NCBI GenBank assembly: GCA_002172185.1
Contig: NHHW01000008.1
Coordinates: 97,668-137,550 of the forward strand
DNA length: 39,883 nt
Reading direction: 5' to 3'
From: Euryarchaeota archaeon TMED173
GTDB lineage: Archaea > Thermoplasmatota > Poseidoniia > Poseidoniales > Thalassarchaeaceae
The notes under the pieces are model-generated. The model worked only from the letters and a program-made list of their open reading frames with translations. It searched no databases and had not been told where the DNA came from. Below are positions 1 through 9,707 of the stretch, piece after piece. The number at the start of each line of letters is the position of its first letter. Position 1 is the stretch's first letter. The translations under genes and the position numbers were made by a program.

Positions 1-3000
1 TTCTTCGAAACTATTCCTGGCTCGACGCCTGCTCTTACTTCTAGCCAATGACATCTTGGACAATCGAAGAATGAGGGTAGCTTGCTAGGATTAACTCTTA
101 CTCTGGTTGAGAGATCCCTGAGAGGAGAATGTTCATTTTGTGGACTAGATATTGGCTTACTTCGCGAGGCTCTGTCAATTATCTCGATTCTTTGGAGTGG
201 CGTAATTATCTGTTTTTCTTCTTTCTCGGAATCTGAAAAGCAATCTGGATGGTGAATTACGGTCATTCCAGATTTCTCTCTACCTCCAATCGAAGCGTCT
301 TCAATCAATTCTGCTGGATTAATAGAAATGATACCAGTATTTTCTAATCTCGATTCACTATCGAAATTTGACGAAAGTAGCCATGGAGATTGTTTTTCCC
401 CCCTTCTCCAAGAGCCATTTCTTAATGATTCGAGCCACATTTGCCCTAACTGTGGTGCATTTTTGTCGTAGGACCACGGGATCGAAATGCCTTCACCTTC
501 CAACCATTGCGTACCCTTCGGGGATCCTGCAATTATCAGCCTCTCCTCGGCCCTAGTTGCAGCAACATAGAGTAAGCGCCTTGCCTCAGCATTCTTTCTT
601 GCTCTGTGAAGTAGAGAAACATGGTCCCAAAGAGCTGACCTTGGCGGCTTATTAGATTCTGTAGGCCATGGATTCGGGTGGCCAGCGAACATCTCAGGGC
701 TAACAATTAGCCTACTATAATTTTCATTCTTCATATTGGTCTGCCTAGAAGAAAAGAGGTCAGCCAATACTACGACCTTGGACTCTAGTCCCTTTGAACT
801 ATGAATTGACATTACCTTGACAGCATCACTAGGAGGGACTGGTGATGCCTTTAGAGCTTCAGAATAGCTGTCTCTCAAATCCCTAAGTCTATCGGAAAGG
901 ACTATTGCATCCCCTCCTACCTCTTCTGACAAACTTCGGAAAATCTCGACGAATTGCTCTGCATCTTGTCTAGATACTTGATCAGGGAAAGCAACTAGGA
1001 GATCAGAACGATCTATGGTATCTTCTAGAAGTTCCACTAATCTCGAGCTAGATGCCAAGTCATACCATCTAGAGACTAATGACCTCTGTCTTTTATCGAT
1101 ACAATGAGGGAGGAGCCCGACTAGAAGGTCCTCTCCCTCCTCACAGGAGGACAGGAATTGCTGAATCTGTTCATCATTGAAGCCTATTAGAGGCGAGGTG
1201 ACTACCCATAGGGCGTTATGTCGAGATTTCGGTCTGGCAACGAACTGGACTAGGGCCTCAAGCGCTCTGGCTGCGGGCCTTTCCAATAGGCCACCATCGT
1301 GATCTGCTTGTGCAGAGATGCCATGATCATGCAAGTTCCTAATGATGGCATCCCTAAGTTTCACCCTAGTTGGGAGAAGAATAGTAATATCACCCGGACT
1401 AACTAGATCAGCGGGAGTCGTCTCTTTCCATGATCCTTCGGATGATTTGACTCGAGCCTTAGTCCCTTCAATGAGGCTTCTAACCCTTAATGCAATGAGC
1501 ATTGCCTGTCTTTCTAGTCTATCGATTGGCCCCGGTCCGAAGGGATCGATATGTTTCGATAGGTCCTTCGGAGGGTCTTCCTTACTATGTGATTCGGAAG
1601 GACAGATCCACTCAACATATCCAGGCATTTTTCTCTTCTCGGGGAACGAATGCAGCGTCTGATGAGAAGCATAGAAATCACCCTTGGACAGTAATCTGTG
1701 TCTTTCGGAAAAGATATCCTCCCACCACTCGTTCATTATATCCAAAAGTCCTCCTTCTGATCTGTAGTTGACCTGCAAAGAAACCAACCCCTGTTTTCTT
1801 TCATTTACTTCCTTACCAGAAAGTGCTGGAAGATCCCAATCTGTTGAGTCGAATGGAATCCAAGGGGAAAGATCTCGACCACCTCTCTCAGAGTACTCAG
1901 TGGCAGAGGCGAATGTCAATTGGTGGTCGTTACGTGGATCTCGGCTATGGTTAGCTCTTCTGAGTTGGGGTTTTCTGGTAAGTTCTGGAACGCTGGAAAA
2001 CTCATGAAGATTTATGCTTCTTAGCGATTTAGCGAAGTCTAGAAAACCGGTAACTTCTGCTTGTCTGAAGGCATAAATACTCTGCTTTATATCCCCAACA
2101 TAGCATATTGTGGGCTCCCAAGGCGTATCTGGGTTATGTGAGTCATCTTCTCTAATCTCTCTGGAGCCCCAAAGTCTCGAAAGTAATCTCCATTGCAGTG
2201 GCGAGTTATCCTGTGCCTCGTCTATTATGAATGCCCTGAATCTTCGTCTAATCTGCTTCAGAAGTAGGTACCTACTCTCTAGATCTCTCCGCATAGCGCT
2301 CAATATATTTGCTGATTCACCCGCAATATCTCTATTGTCTTCTAAAGCTGAAATCGCTTCGAGTGCTCTCTTAATATGATCGTCCTTCCATGGACTTTTT
2401 ATATTGATGGAGTCAAGTTCTAGTTGCACGGAATGATGGTAGAATGTCCTGCATACCTCAGGACAGTTAGACAACAGTAGATCTCCAGCAAGTCTTTCAA
2501 TATCATCGAAATCATGCACTTCTTCACGAAGTTTCAGTTTCTTCATCACACCTTGAAAACCGAGATGAAGAAGATGGAGGTCGCGAAGGTTCTGAATCTC
2601 AGCGTCTATAGAAAAATGATATTTCTTCTTAGGATAGCCCATCCTCTCTGGGATGTCAATAGGCAGGACTACTATCGGACTTTCCCAAATATCTGGAGTC
2701 TCTGGAGGGGTCGCGTCGTCCAGCATTATCGCAGTTCTAACATAATGAAGAACCATACTTCCCACATCATCATACCAAATTTGCTCTAGATCCGATTTCT
2801 GAGACTTGATCACAGACTTGTATCTTGACTTCAGTGCCTTATCTTTGATTTCGGCATAGCTCCTAATTCCAGAAGGCCAATTATCTGATGGTAGCTTCAT
2901 ATTAGGAAAGAAGTTCATTTTCTTTGCCATTAGGGTTGAGTGGCTTACTATGCATGTCAGAACGTGTCCCATCCAGCATAGCTTCTCCCAGATTCCTGAG

Positions 3001-3974
3001 GGTGGTCCTTTTCTTTCAAGTTCATCTAATGAAGCCATGCGCGTCTCATGCATCCAACCCATGTCTGATGGTGATTGGATGCATTCCTTAATGCAATCAC
3101 AAATCTTAGAAATCACATTATGGAGTCTATATGCCTGCTGTGATACTAGTTCTTCCTCAATAGAGGATAGGATCACATTTAGGAGTTTTTCACGGTCTAC
3201 CTTGCCTCTATCGTCAAATATTTTTCTAGAAGACTCATCTACGAAAACAGACTTCCCCACCAGTGTTCTTAGAACTCTGGCAGCAGAAGTTCTTCCAGAA
3301 TAGTGTCTTGCGACCCTATCTCTTGCAGAGAGGACTTCTGATGCGATTCTTGATGGAATTCCAGCATCTACTGCATCACCAATCCTAGATCTATCGCTTG
3401 CTAGCCTCCAAATGGTTCTGAGTGCAGTCTCGACCAATAAAACCCTAGATGAATCTGATACATTGTCCTTAGTGAAGGAATTTCCTAATTTTCCCCTATA
3501 GGGGGAAACAAGCTGAGATAGGAATGAGTCAATGGTACCTATGGGTGCATCCTCTAGAAGTGTTAGAAGCTGTTCAACGAAACCATCCCCCCTCACTCTT
3601 GGATCGTAGCGATGGGTAGCATCGAATCCGATGGGTCCTGGTTTAATTCTAGAAATTGACCTACGAAGTCTGTCTTTCATTTCATCTGCTGCTCTATTTG
3701 TAAATGTGAGTAGGACCACCTCAGCAGGCAAAAGTCCGCCCCAATCTTCGAGTTTGACCCGATCTGATGAGGGTGCAGAAACCATTCCTCTTTCGATACT
3801 AGATGGTCTAGCAGGTTTTGGAAGAATTCTAGTTGCTCTTTGATCCGCACATAAGTAGTGCTCAATCACTCTATGAACGATTGTACTAGTCTTTCCTGTT
3901 CCAGCACCTGCATCAATGACGATATGTGAATCGAGATTGAGCGCGAGACGCTGGGCAGTGTTTAGCCGGATCAT
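1..3974 (-). CDS. AddA/UvrD-like superfamily 1 helicase with C-terminal nuclease start (partial)
   Basis: An ATP-dependent DNA helicase of the UvrD/AddA/RecB type, probably working with the next gene upstream in double-strand-break end processing. Translated by eye from the ATG at 3974. Walker A is IDAGAGTGKTS (about residues 20-30), motif Ia is TFTNRAADEMK (about 95), motif II is IIDEAQDNSPLQW (about 584), then VGDIKQSIYAFRQ (about 628), MSIHSSKGLE (about 1058) and LLYVAATRAEERL (about 1136). DEAQD and GDIKQSIY are closer to AddA/RecB than to plain UvrD. Near residue 1304 the text SKLPSFFDCPRCHWLE resembles the start of an AddAB-type PD-(D/E)XK nuclease domain; the rest lies beyond the left edge. 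The start ATG overlaps the stop of the upstream gene (ATGA), with GGAGGGG just before it. I checked the motif regions and the last 100 codons, not every codon. Confidence 0.85.
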   Translation of the reverse strand, partial: MIRLNTAQRLALNLDSHIVIDAGAGTGKTSTIVHRVIEHYLCADQRATRILPKPARPSSIERGMVSAPSSDRVKLEDWGGLLPAEVVLLTFTNRAADEMKDRLRRSISRIKPGPIGFDATHRYDPRVRGDGFVEQLLTLLEDAPIGTIDSFLSQLVSPYRGKLGNSFTKDNVSDSSRVLLVETALRTIWRLASDRSRIGDAVDAGIPSRIASEVLSARDRVARHYSGRTSAARVLRTLVGKSVFVDESSRKIFDDRGKVDREKLLNVILSSIEEELVSQQAYRLHNVISKICDCIKECIQSPSDMGWMHETRMASLDELERKGPPSGIWEKLCWMGHVLTCIVSHSTLMAKKMNFFPNMKLPSDNWPSGIRSYAEIKDKALKSRYKSVIKSQKSDLEQIWYDDVGSMVLHYVRTAIMLDDATPPETPDIWESPIVVLPIDIPERMGYPKKKYHFSIDAEIQNLRDLHLLHLGFQGVMKKLKLREEVHDFDDIERLAGDLLLSNCPEVCRTFYHHSVQLELDSINIKSPWKDDHIKRALEAISALEDNRDIAGESANILSAMRRDLESRYLLLKQIRRRFRAFIIDEAQDNSPLQWRLLSRLWGSREIREDDSHNPDTPWEPTICYVGDIKQSIYAFRQAEVTGFLDFAKSLRSINLHEFSSVPELTRKPQLRRANHSRDPRNDHQLTFASATEYSERGGRDLSPWIPFDSTDWDLPALSGKEVNERKQGLVSLQVNYRSEGGLLDIMNEWWEDIFSERHRLLSKGDFYASHQTLHSFPEKRKMPGYVEWICPSESHSKEDPPKDLSKHIDPFGPGPIDRLERQAMLIALRVRSLIEGTKARVKSSEGSWKETTPADLVSPGDITILLPTRVKLRDAIIRNLHDHGISAQADHDGGLLERPAARALEALVQFVARPKSRHNALWVVTSPLIGFNDEQIQQFLSSCEEGEDLLVGLLPHCIDKRQRSLVSRWYDLASSSRLVELLEDTIDRSDLLVAFPDQVSRQDAEQFVEIFRSLSEEVGGDAIVLSDRLRDLRDSYSEALKASPVPPSDAVKVMSIHSSKGLESKVVVLADLFSSRQTNMKNENYSRLIVSPEMFAGHPNPWPTESNKPPRSALWDHVSLLHRARKNAEARRLLYVAATRAEERLIIAGSPKGTQWLEGEGISIPWSYDKNAPQLGQMWLESLRNGSWRRGEKQSPWLLSSNFDSESRLENTGIISINPAELIEDASIGGREKSGMTVIHHPDCFSDSEKEEKQIITPLQRIEIIDRASRSKPISSPQNEHSPLRDLSTRVRVNPSKLPSFFDCPRCHWLEVRAGVEPGIVSK

Positions 3975-6900
3975 AAGTGCCCCTCCATTCTAACATTACA
4001 TGTCTCCCTTACCGGACAGTATCCACAAGTTCTAGCAGAAGGCGTAGGGTGTACTCTCCCTGAACCGGCGCTCGATGAGATCTGCAATGCTACTGAGAGT
4101 CTCTGAGCAAGCCAGGCTCTGAAATTATCGCTCTGTGTTTCTTCATTTTCATCCGAAAACCGGTGCGACTCTGAAGTGATATTCGTAATTGTTCCAATTT
4201 TTTTCTCATCATTAAATTTGGAGTACTCTGAAGAGACCTCAATAAAGTGTTCAGAGTTATGACCAATGACAGAAATGCCTGCTCCTAATACTAAGTCTCC
4301 TGGATGGGTCAACTCCCATGCTCTGGCATATATCGCTAGTTGCAGCTCTTCTAGAAGGCCGTCATAATGACGATTCCTGGGGATGTTAGTCTCGGAAGTC
4401 TTTAGATCCCTGATTGCCACTATTCGCTTTGGTCTCCATCCTGAGTCGTGAATTCTGATTGGAGCAACGGTGTCGTCACCATCTTTATCCTCCCATTTAT
4501 CATTTTTCAAAATATGAGGAAGTAGATCGACTCTGTCTATCCAACCCTTGACCTTAATTGGATCATATGCTATTCCTCCGGAAAGCTCGGGAGGAAGTGA
4601 GATTTCCACACTTCCAGGGCCTTCATTTCCAATCATCCATTCTATCGAAACTGGAATAGTATCTCTTAATTCGAGTTCTGCCAAAACTATTCCTCCAATT
4701 CTACCGGCTGGAGGAATTGGATATGGATCTGCAAGCCAACTACTCCAGACATCCCTATTCATCCCAGTCAATGACCTAAGCCTCTGAGTTGACACAGCAT
4801 CTGTCCTCTCGAGCCATGGGGCTCTGGAATCAAGAGCTTCTAGGGCTATCTTCATGATCTCGTCTGAATTTAGACCTGATCGTGAGATGTTAATATGGCC
4901 TAAATCATCTTCAAGGTTTCTCTCGGCTCCTATTTCGAATTCTAATATGTGAGCAATGACGTCATGATGGATGTTGTGAAGTAGGTCGCCATATGTCCTG
5001 TTATCTAGGTCGTCTCCCTGTAATTCTTCTCTGTCTGCCCTCAATTCTCTAGATAGCCAACCCATCCTTGGACATTTCAACCACGTTTGTAGCCTGGTTG
5101 GAGACCAAACGGAGACTTTCTGCTCTGATTTCCCGGAATGACCATGTCTGGAATCGCTAACTTGATTCCCCGTTGAGGTGGGAGATAGTGGCCTTGGATC
5201 TATCGAAGTAGTCTTACTTCCGTCTAATGATGCCCCTATTACTGGCCATCGATTGTTTATTCTAGGAGGTTTGATGCCCGCAGAAGTCTTTCCATGAAAT
5301 CTTAGACTCTCTATTGAGAAGAGTTGAGTGTTGGAGTCATTGGGAAGATAGCCATCTCCCTCAGGAATGGTGGGCTGCCTCCTCTCACGATCTCTCTGGA
5401 GATACGTATCGATGGGAATCGATATCGCACTGGGATTTATCGGAGCGCTTTTCGGAGTTTTTCCTTCACTAATTTGTAAACCATCATCTTGCCTTGAGGA
5501 TCGTGAAGAGTAATTGAGTTCATCATAGTTGAACGGAGACCCAATATTTCCCTTTTCATCCTCTTTCCTAATCCATTCTCTAATTGGAGCTGCTGGAGGT
5601 GAGGTTTCATCAATACTGGAATCCAGAATTATCACCTCGGGAGATGCATGTAAGATGTATTGAAGCTGATGTCTGGCATCCCTGATTGGTCCATCGGGTC
5701 TTAGAATCCCCAATGAATGTCTTTCTTCGTCCCCTATGTATGGAATCTTAGGTACTCTAAGATCCCAAGAAGAGCTGGAAACATTGGCCAGAACTATCAG
5801 ATCTGAAGTACATCCCAGAGTTTCTTCTGGACTTAGTAGAGAGACGTTACCAGAGTAATTAGAACCACCTGAAGGAGCAGAAGATTGCCTAATTAGGGTG
5901 GTAAACTCATCGACCCATTCTGAGCCCATAATTGGAATTCTATAGCCTGATATTCGTTGCATTTGTCTAAGTTTCTCTCTATCCCCCATTAATGCCTGAA
6001 TTGCTGCTATAGGAGAAAGTCCCCTTCCGCTATAATTTTGCATTTCAGAATCTAAATCTATCAGAGAGATTGTCTTTTCGAGCCATTCATCTCCGTCGGA
6101 AACTAAATCATGAATTGGGAGTATCTCGCCTGTGTGACATCCGATGGGTTTTCGTAATTCTTGAATCAAATCTCTATCGGGACCACGCAGTATAGGCCAT
6201 AGAGAGTTCAACAGGCAGAGTATCCACCATTGAGTTGATTCTTTTTTAGTGCCATCACTCTCATCGAGAGGAGGTTTGGAGAGAGCCTCGATCCACTTCG
6301 AAACTGCCCCCGGACCGCCTAGAACATGTTCATTTCTAGCTAATTTTGTTAGTATTTCCGGATCTGGTGATGGAATGATTGTAATCTCTGAGGGATGAAT
6401 TGATGGGTTCTCGAATGGAATAATCGATCTCTGAAGGGACAGAGCTCTGAGATTGGCCAAAGAAAATGAGTTGGATCCATGAGCTAGATTCACCAGACTC
6501 AGGATCCAGTGACATATGGGGTGAGACAAAATGATTTGTCGTTTTCTTTCCAAACCAACTCCAATTCCTCCAAGCATCTGCTCCCATTTGAGTCTATTTT
6601 TTTCTATGGCTGGGTCGACAATGATAATTTCGGCATCTCCTTCATTTATCCTCTCTAATGTTAATCTGACTGCAGCTTCTATTGAGTGCTTTTCTCTAGT
6701 AATAAGTATTCTTCTTATGTCAACTGATTCATTTTTTTCTGTTTTTCTTTTTCGAGGAATCCATGAGGGAAGATTCTGCAACTCCTTAATTGGGTACTGG
6801 TCGATAAGAAGGAGTCCATGATGGCCTATACGATAGTTTCCGGGGTACGTAAGCTGGTGAATTGGTCGATGCTTGGAAAGTGAGAGTAATATCTCTATAT

Positions 6901-7582
6901 GCGAACGAGGCATTGTTGGTGAATGATCGAGCATGATTATCCCATCGACGTCTGATATTGTGAATGGCGTATATCCTAGTTCTAACGCATCGATTATCCT
7001 CTCAATCGTCATATCGGGGTGAGTGAAGCGCAACTTTTTTTCTAGGCGTTTAATCACTCTCCTAAATGTTGGAATTCCGGGACCATCCCACCGTTGAGCA
7101 ACCAAATCTCTTGATAGTTGACGATGTAGTAAGGCCAATGCTTCTGTCTTCCCCTTGCCCCATTTCATTTCAGGAAGTGGATTAATCAGAGGGAATCCAA
7201 GCTTAGATGCCTCACTCTTACACTCGCTATGTATTATTTCCATTAGTGGGCCATCATTTGAGAGGACCCTTGGGAGTCTTAAGTCGGCAACAAGAGACGA
7301 AATCAGAGACTCGACTGTATGGTGCAGAGTCCTATCAATTGCCCCGTTAAGCTCTATCGAAGATAGTGCTTGGGTCCTTGATTTCTCCGAAGGGTATATC
7401 ACTAGAATGCGGCCAAAAAAACTGATATCTAGATTATTATTACCTAATGTTTGTTTCTTTATGTGCTCTTTGAGCCATTCTGGCATTGGTCCTCTCGGAA
7501 CCTCCTCACTGGTGACATTATGGTCTCCTGTTGCCAACTCACCATCTCCGAGCGTTCCGTATGCTCGACGATGGTTATTCAA
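3971..7582 (-). CDS. AddB-like inactivated helicase with Fe-S PD-(D/E)XK nuclease domain
   Basis: Likely partner subunit of the AddA-like helicase, 1203 residues. The N-terminal half looks like the inactive helicase fold of AddB/RecC: ILVIYPSEKSRTQAL stands near the position where a P-loop would be, but there is no GxxGxGKT. The C-terminal part is a Cas4/RecB-type nuclease: PTRLQTWLKCPRMG (about residues 826-840), GDLLHNIHHD (about 864), catalytic Asp/Lys in IRDLKTSE (about 1057), the QxxxY motif LQLAIYARAW (about 1080), and CGYCPVRETC (about 1187-1196). The last three cysteines plus the one in KCPRMG form the four-cysteine iron-sulfur pattern of AddB nucleases. The start is TTG at 7582; an upstream in-frame ATG is not available, so the exact start is uncertain. 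Its TGA overlaps the ATG of the helicase gene, which indicates translational coupling. Confidence 0.8.
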   Translation of the reverse strand: MNNHRRAYGTLGDGELATGDHNVTSEEVPRGPMPEWLKEHIKKQTLGNNNLDISFFGRILVIYPSEKSRTQALSSIELNGAIDRTLHHTVESLISSLVADLRLPRVLSNDGPLMEIIHSECKSEASKLGFPLINPLPEMKWGKGKTEALALLHRQLSRDLVAQRWDGPGIPTFRRVIKRLEKKLRFTHPDMTIERIIDALELGYTPFTISDVDGIIMLDHSPTMPRSHIEILLSLSKHRPIHQLTYPGNYRIGHHGLLLIDQYPIKELQNLPSWIPRKRKTEKNESVDIRRILITREKHSIEAAVRLTLERINEGDAEIIIVDPAIEKNRLKWEQMLGGIGVGLERKRQIILSHPICHWILSLVNLAHGSNSFSLANLRALSLQRSIIPFENPSIHPSEITIIPSPDPEILTKLARNEHVLGGPGAVSKWIEALSKPPLDESDGTKKESTQWWILCLLNSLWPILRGPDRDLIQELRKPIGCHTGEILPIHDLVSDGDEWLEKTISLIDLDSEMQNYSGRGLSPIAAIQALMGDREKLRQMQRISGYRIPIMGSEWVDEFTTLIRQSSAPSGGSNYSGNVSLLSPEETLGCTSDLIVLANVSSSSWDLRVPKIPYIGDEERHSLGILRPDGPIRDARHQLQYILHASPEVIILDSSIDETSPPAAPIREWIRKEDEKGNIGSPFNYDELNYSSRSSRQDDGLQISEGKTPKSAPINPSAISIPIDTYLQRDRERRQPTIPEGDGYLPNDSNTQLFSIESLRFHGKTSAGIKPPRINNRWPVIGASLDGSKTTSIDPRPLSPTSTGNQVSDSRHGHSGKSEQKVSVWSPTRLQTWLKCPRMGWLSRELRADREELQGDDLDNRTYGDLLHNIHHDVIAHILEFEIGAERNLEDDLGHINISRSGLNSDEIMKIALEALDSRAPWLERTDAVSTQRLRSLTGMNRDVWSSWLADPYPIPPAGRIGGIVLAELELRDTIPVSIEWMIGNEGPGSVEISLPPELSGGIAYDPIKVKGWIDRVDLLPHILKNDKWEDKDGDDTVAPIRIHDSGWRPKRIVAIRDLKTSETNIPRNRHYDGLLEELQLAIYARAWELTHPGDLVLGAGISVIGHNSEHFIEVSSEYSKFNDEKKIGTITNITSESHRFSDENEETQSDNFRAWLAQRLSVALQISSSAGSGRVHPTPSARTCGYCPVRETCNVRMEGHL

Positions 7583-7605
7583 CTCATTGATGGTCTAGCA
7601 TCTAA

Positions 7606-8574
7606 TTATAACGAGTACGTGTTTCTTCTAGGCACCAGAGCGGCTAGCATAAGCAATAGCGCAGATACTGCTGGGGCTGGTAATGAATTTGATTTTTCTT
7701 CTTGCAGTGAGGACCAATCCAGGATTAGAATTGCTGACATGTCATCTCCATCCCAAGGGGTTGGGGCTTTGACTTCTATCGATTCCCTTACTGAAAAATT
7801 CTGATATGCATCAGGATTTAATTTCACTGCTTGGTGCAGGACATGGCTATAGTTGTCCTTTCCATTACTGCCTTCTGGGAAGTACGCAATCTTTTCAACG
7901 AACAAAAGCCAACCCACTACATTGTAAGTTCCATCGGGCCACCAAAGATCATATCCCCAAGAGACATTATACACTGGAGAGTCGTTTGCTAAGCTCGTTC
8001 TCTCTACCTCTAGCGAGAGAGATCCGTTTTGTGAAAATGGGTGCGATGAGCCCAATGACAGCGCAGTAGAGTAGTCCGTTACCAAACTGTTTGAATTAGT
8101 GCTAATTCCAGTATACATCCTCTCCCCGTCAAATACATTTGATGGGGCAATTCTCTCCATTCCACTAGAATAAGAAGTCTCACTGGAGAAAGTTGAGCCT
8201 CTTCCATACACCTCAACCCATCTTTCATCAGTAGAATTGCTACCGAATGGATCGATTGTTTCATGCCAGTATCTGTGATAGTGGATTCGAGTAACTTCGG
8301 AGCCCCCAATTGCCTCATCCAAAGCTTTCTCGGTCTTGACACAGTTTGTACACCAAGTTGCTGTGTATACCTCTACTAAATTTGATAGTTCCGAGATCTG
8401 GGAGTTTTCTGAATCTTGAGTAGAAGTATTTGTTAAATCTATAGATAATCCACCAATAGTTCCCCCGGAAACAGATGAAAATCTTGCATCGTCCCACAGT
8501 GTATCACTTGCTGAGGAGACTTGGATTGGTAAAAAAATAACTAGAGCTAGAACTATTGCCGCAATCTTCCTCAT
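7606..8574 (-). CDS. Secreted thioredoxin-fold protein with CTNC motif and C-terminal membrane tail
   Basis: 322 residues. A signal peptide spans about residues 1-22 (MRKIAAIVLALVIFLP start, cleavage probably near SSAS). Residues 66-85 read as the first strand and helix of a thioredoxin fold, with the redox pair in TATWCTNCVK (Cys75, Cys78). The remainder is Ser/Thr/Gly-rich with possible N-glycosylation sequons. The protein ends in a hydrophobic stretch (PAPAVSALLLMLAALV) followed by PRRN, an arrangement like archaeal C-terminal anchoring or sorting tails. It probably acts outside the membrane in disulfide chemistry, but substrate is unknown. It lies 23 bases upstream of the AddB-like gene on the same strand, so co-transcription is possible without implying shared function. 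Confidence 0.75.
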   Translation of the reverse strand: MRKIAAIVLALVIFLPIQVSSASDTLWDDARFSSVSGGTIGGLSIDLTNTSTQDSENSQISELSNLVEVYTATWCTNCVKTEKALDEAIGGSEVTRIHYHRYWHETIDPFGSNSTDERWVEVYGRGSTFSSETSYSSGMERIAPSNVFDGERMYTGISTNSNSLVTDYSTALSLGSSHPFSQNGSLSLEVERTSLANDSPVYNVSWGYDLWWPDGTYNVVGWLLFVEKIAYFPEGSNGKDNYSHVLHQAVKLNPDAYQNFSVRESIEVKAPTPWDGDDMSAILILDWSSLQEEKSNSLPAPAVSALLLMLAALVPRRNTYSL

Positions 8575-8612
8575 GATTGTTCGAGATGGGTGGGTTATTG
8601 AACGCTTGCGGG

Positions 8613-9659
8613 TTATTGTGAGGCTTCGAATGCCTCTATTGCCCTGTCAATATCATTTTCTGTAATATGTAAGTGAACCACGGCCCTGATTATTGAGTCC
8701 GTTTCGTCTAGAACATCGATACCTCTCTGGGCAAGCCTATTCATCATCTCCTTCGCTCCGGCTTCATTACAATCGACATACACCATGTTAGACTGGACAC
8801 TTCCCAAATCCACTGAGAAGTTATTCATCTCACTTATTGCCTCAGCTAGCCTTATCGCTCTTGAATGATCCTCGGATAATCGCTCAATATTGTTCTCCAA
8901 GGCGTAAAGACCTGCTGCGGCTAGGATTCCCGATTGTCTCATTCCGCCTCCTAACATCTTCCTCCATCTATGGGATTCGGTAATTGTCGCAAGATCTCCA
9001 ACAAGTACTGATCCCACAGGAGCACCCAGACCCTTCGAGAGACAAACGGAAACAGTATCGAAGTCCCGCACCATCCTAGCAGGATCTGTGTCGCTACCAA
9101 CTGCCGCATTGAAAATACGTGCACCATCTAAGTGGACGCGGCAGTCATTTAGGTGTGCAACTTCGCAAATTTCATCTAGAGTTTGCTGGTCATAGATTGT
9201 TCCGCCTCCAACATTTGCGGTATTCTCAACACATACCAAGTTGCAATCAGGATAATGAGAATCACTTCCTTCTGATTTCCTGATGGCATTTTGGACTCCT
9301 TCAGCGGACATTTGCCCCCATGGTCCTTCTACCAAGGAGATCGAGCATCCAGCGAGTGCAGCATATCCTCCTGATTCGTACAAATATATGTGGCTCTTTT
9401 TGTGAGAAACAATCTCATCGCCATGTCTCGTCTGAGCTTTGATTGCTACCGCATTAGACATGGTTCCAGACGGGACGAAAAGGGCTGCTTGCTTGTCCAG
9501 CATACTTGCTACCCTATTCTGTAGCTCTAACACAGTGGGATCGTCTCCTAAAACATCGTCTCCTACAACAGCAGATGCCATCGCCTCCCTCATATCAGGA
9601 GTGGGTTGTGTGATAGTGTCGCTTCGTAGGTCTACTCTGTCTCCGGGGTAGTGTCTCAT
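8613..9659 (-). CDS. ltaE: Low-specificity L-threonine aldolase
   Basis: PLP enzyme cleaving L-threonine or L-allo-threonine to glycine and acetaldehyde. Family signatures: VDLRSDTITQPT at the N terminus, GDDVLGDDPTV, FVPSGTMSN, the HLDGARIFNAA block, and the Schiff-base lysine in CLSKGLGAPVGS (about residue 207). Length of 348 residues is normal for the family. I place the start at the ATG at 9659 because family members begin just before the RSDT motif; an in-frame GTG at 9683 would add eight residues. It sits 48 bases downstream of the RCC1-repeat protein and 38 bases upstream of the thioredoxin-like gene, all on the minus strand. Confidence 0.93.
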   Translation of the reverse strand: MRHYPGDRVDLRSDTITQPTPDMREAMASAVVGDDVLGDDPTVLELQNRVASMLDKQAALFVPSGTMSNAVAIKAQTRHGDEIVSHKKSHIYLYESGGYAALAGCSISLVEGPWGQMSAEGVQNAIRKSEGSDSHYPDCNLVCVENTANVGGGTIYDQQTLDEICEVAHLNDCRVHLDGARIFNAAVGSDTDPARMVRDFDTVSVCLSKGLGAPVGSVLVGDLATITESHRWRKMLGGGMRQSGILAAAGLYALENNIERLSEDHSRAIRLAEAISEMNNFSVDLGSVQSNMVYVDCNEAGAKEMMNRLAQRGIDVLDETDSIIRAVVHLHITENDIDRAIEAFEASQ

Positions 9660-9707
9660 GAAGTCCCGGCAGGAATTTCTCACATAACTGGTACTATTAG
9701 GAGACTG

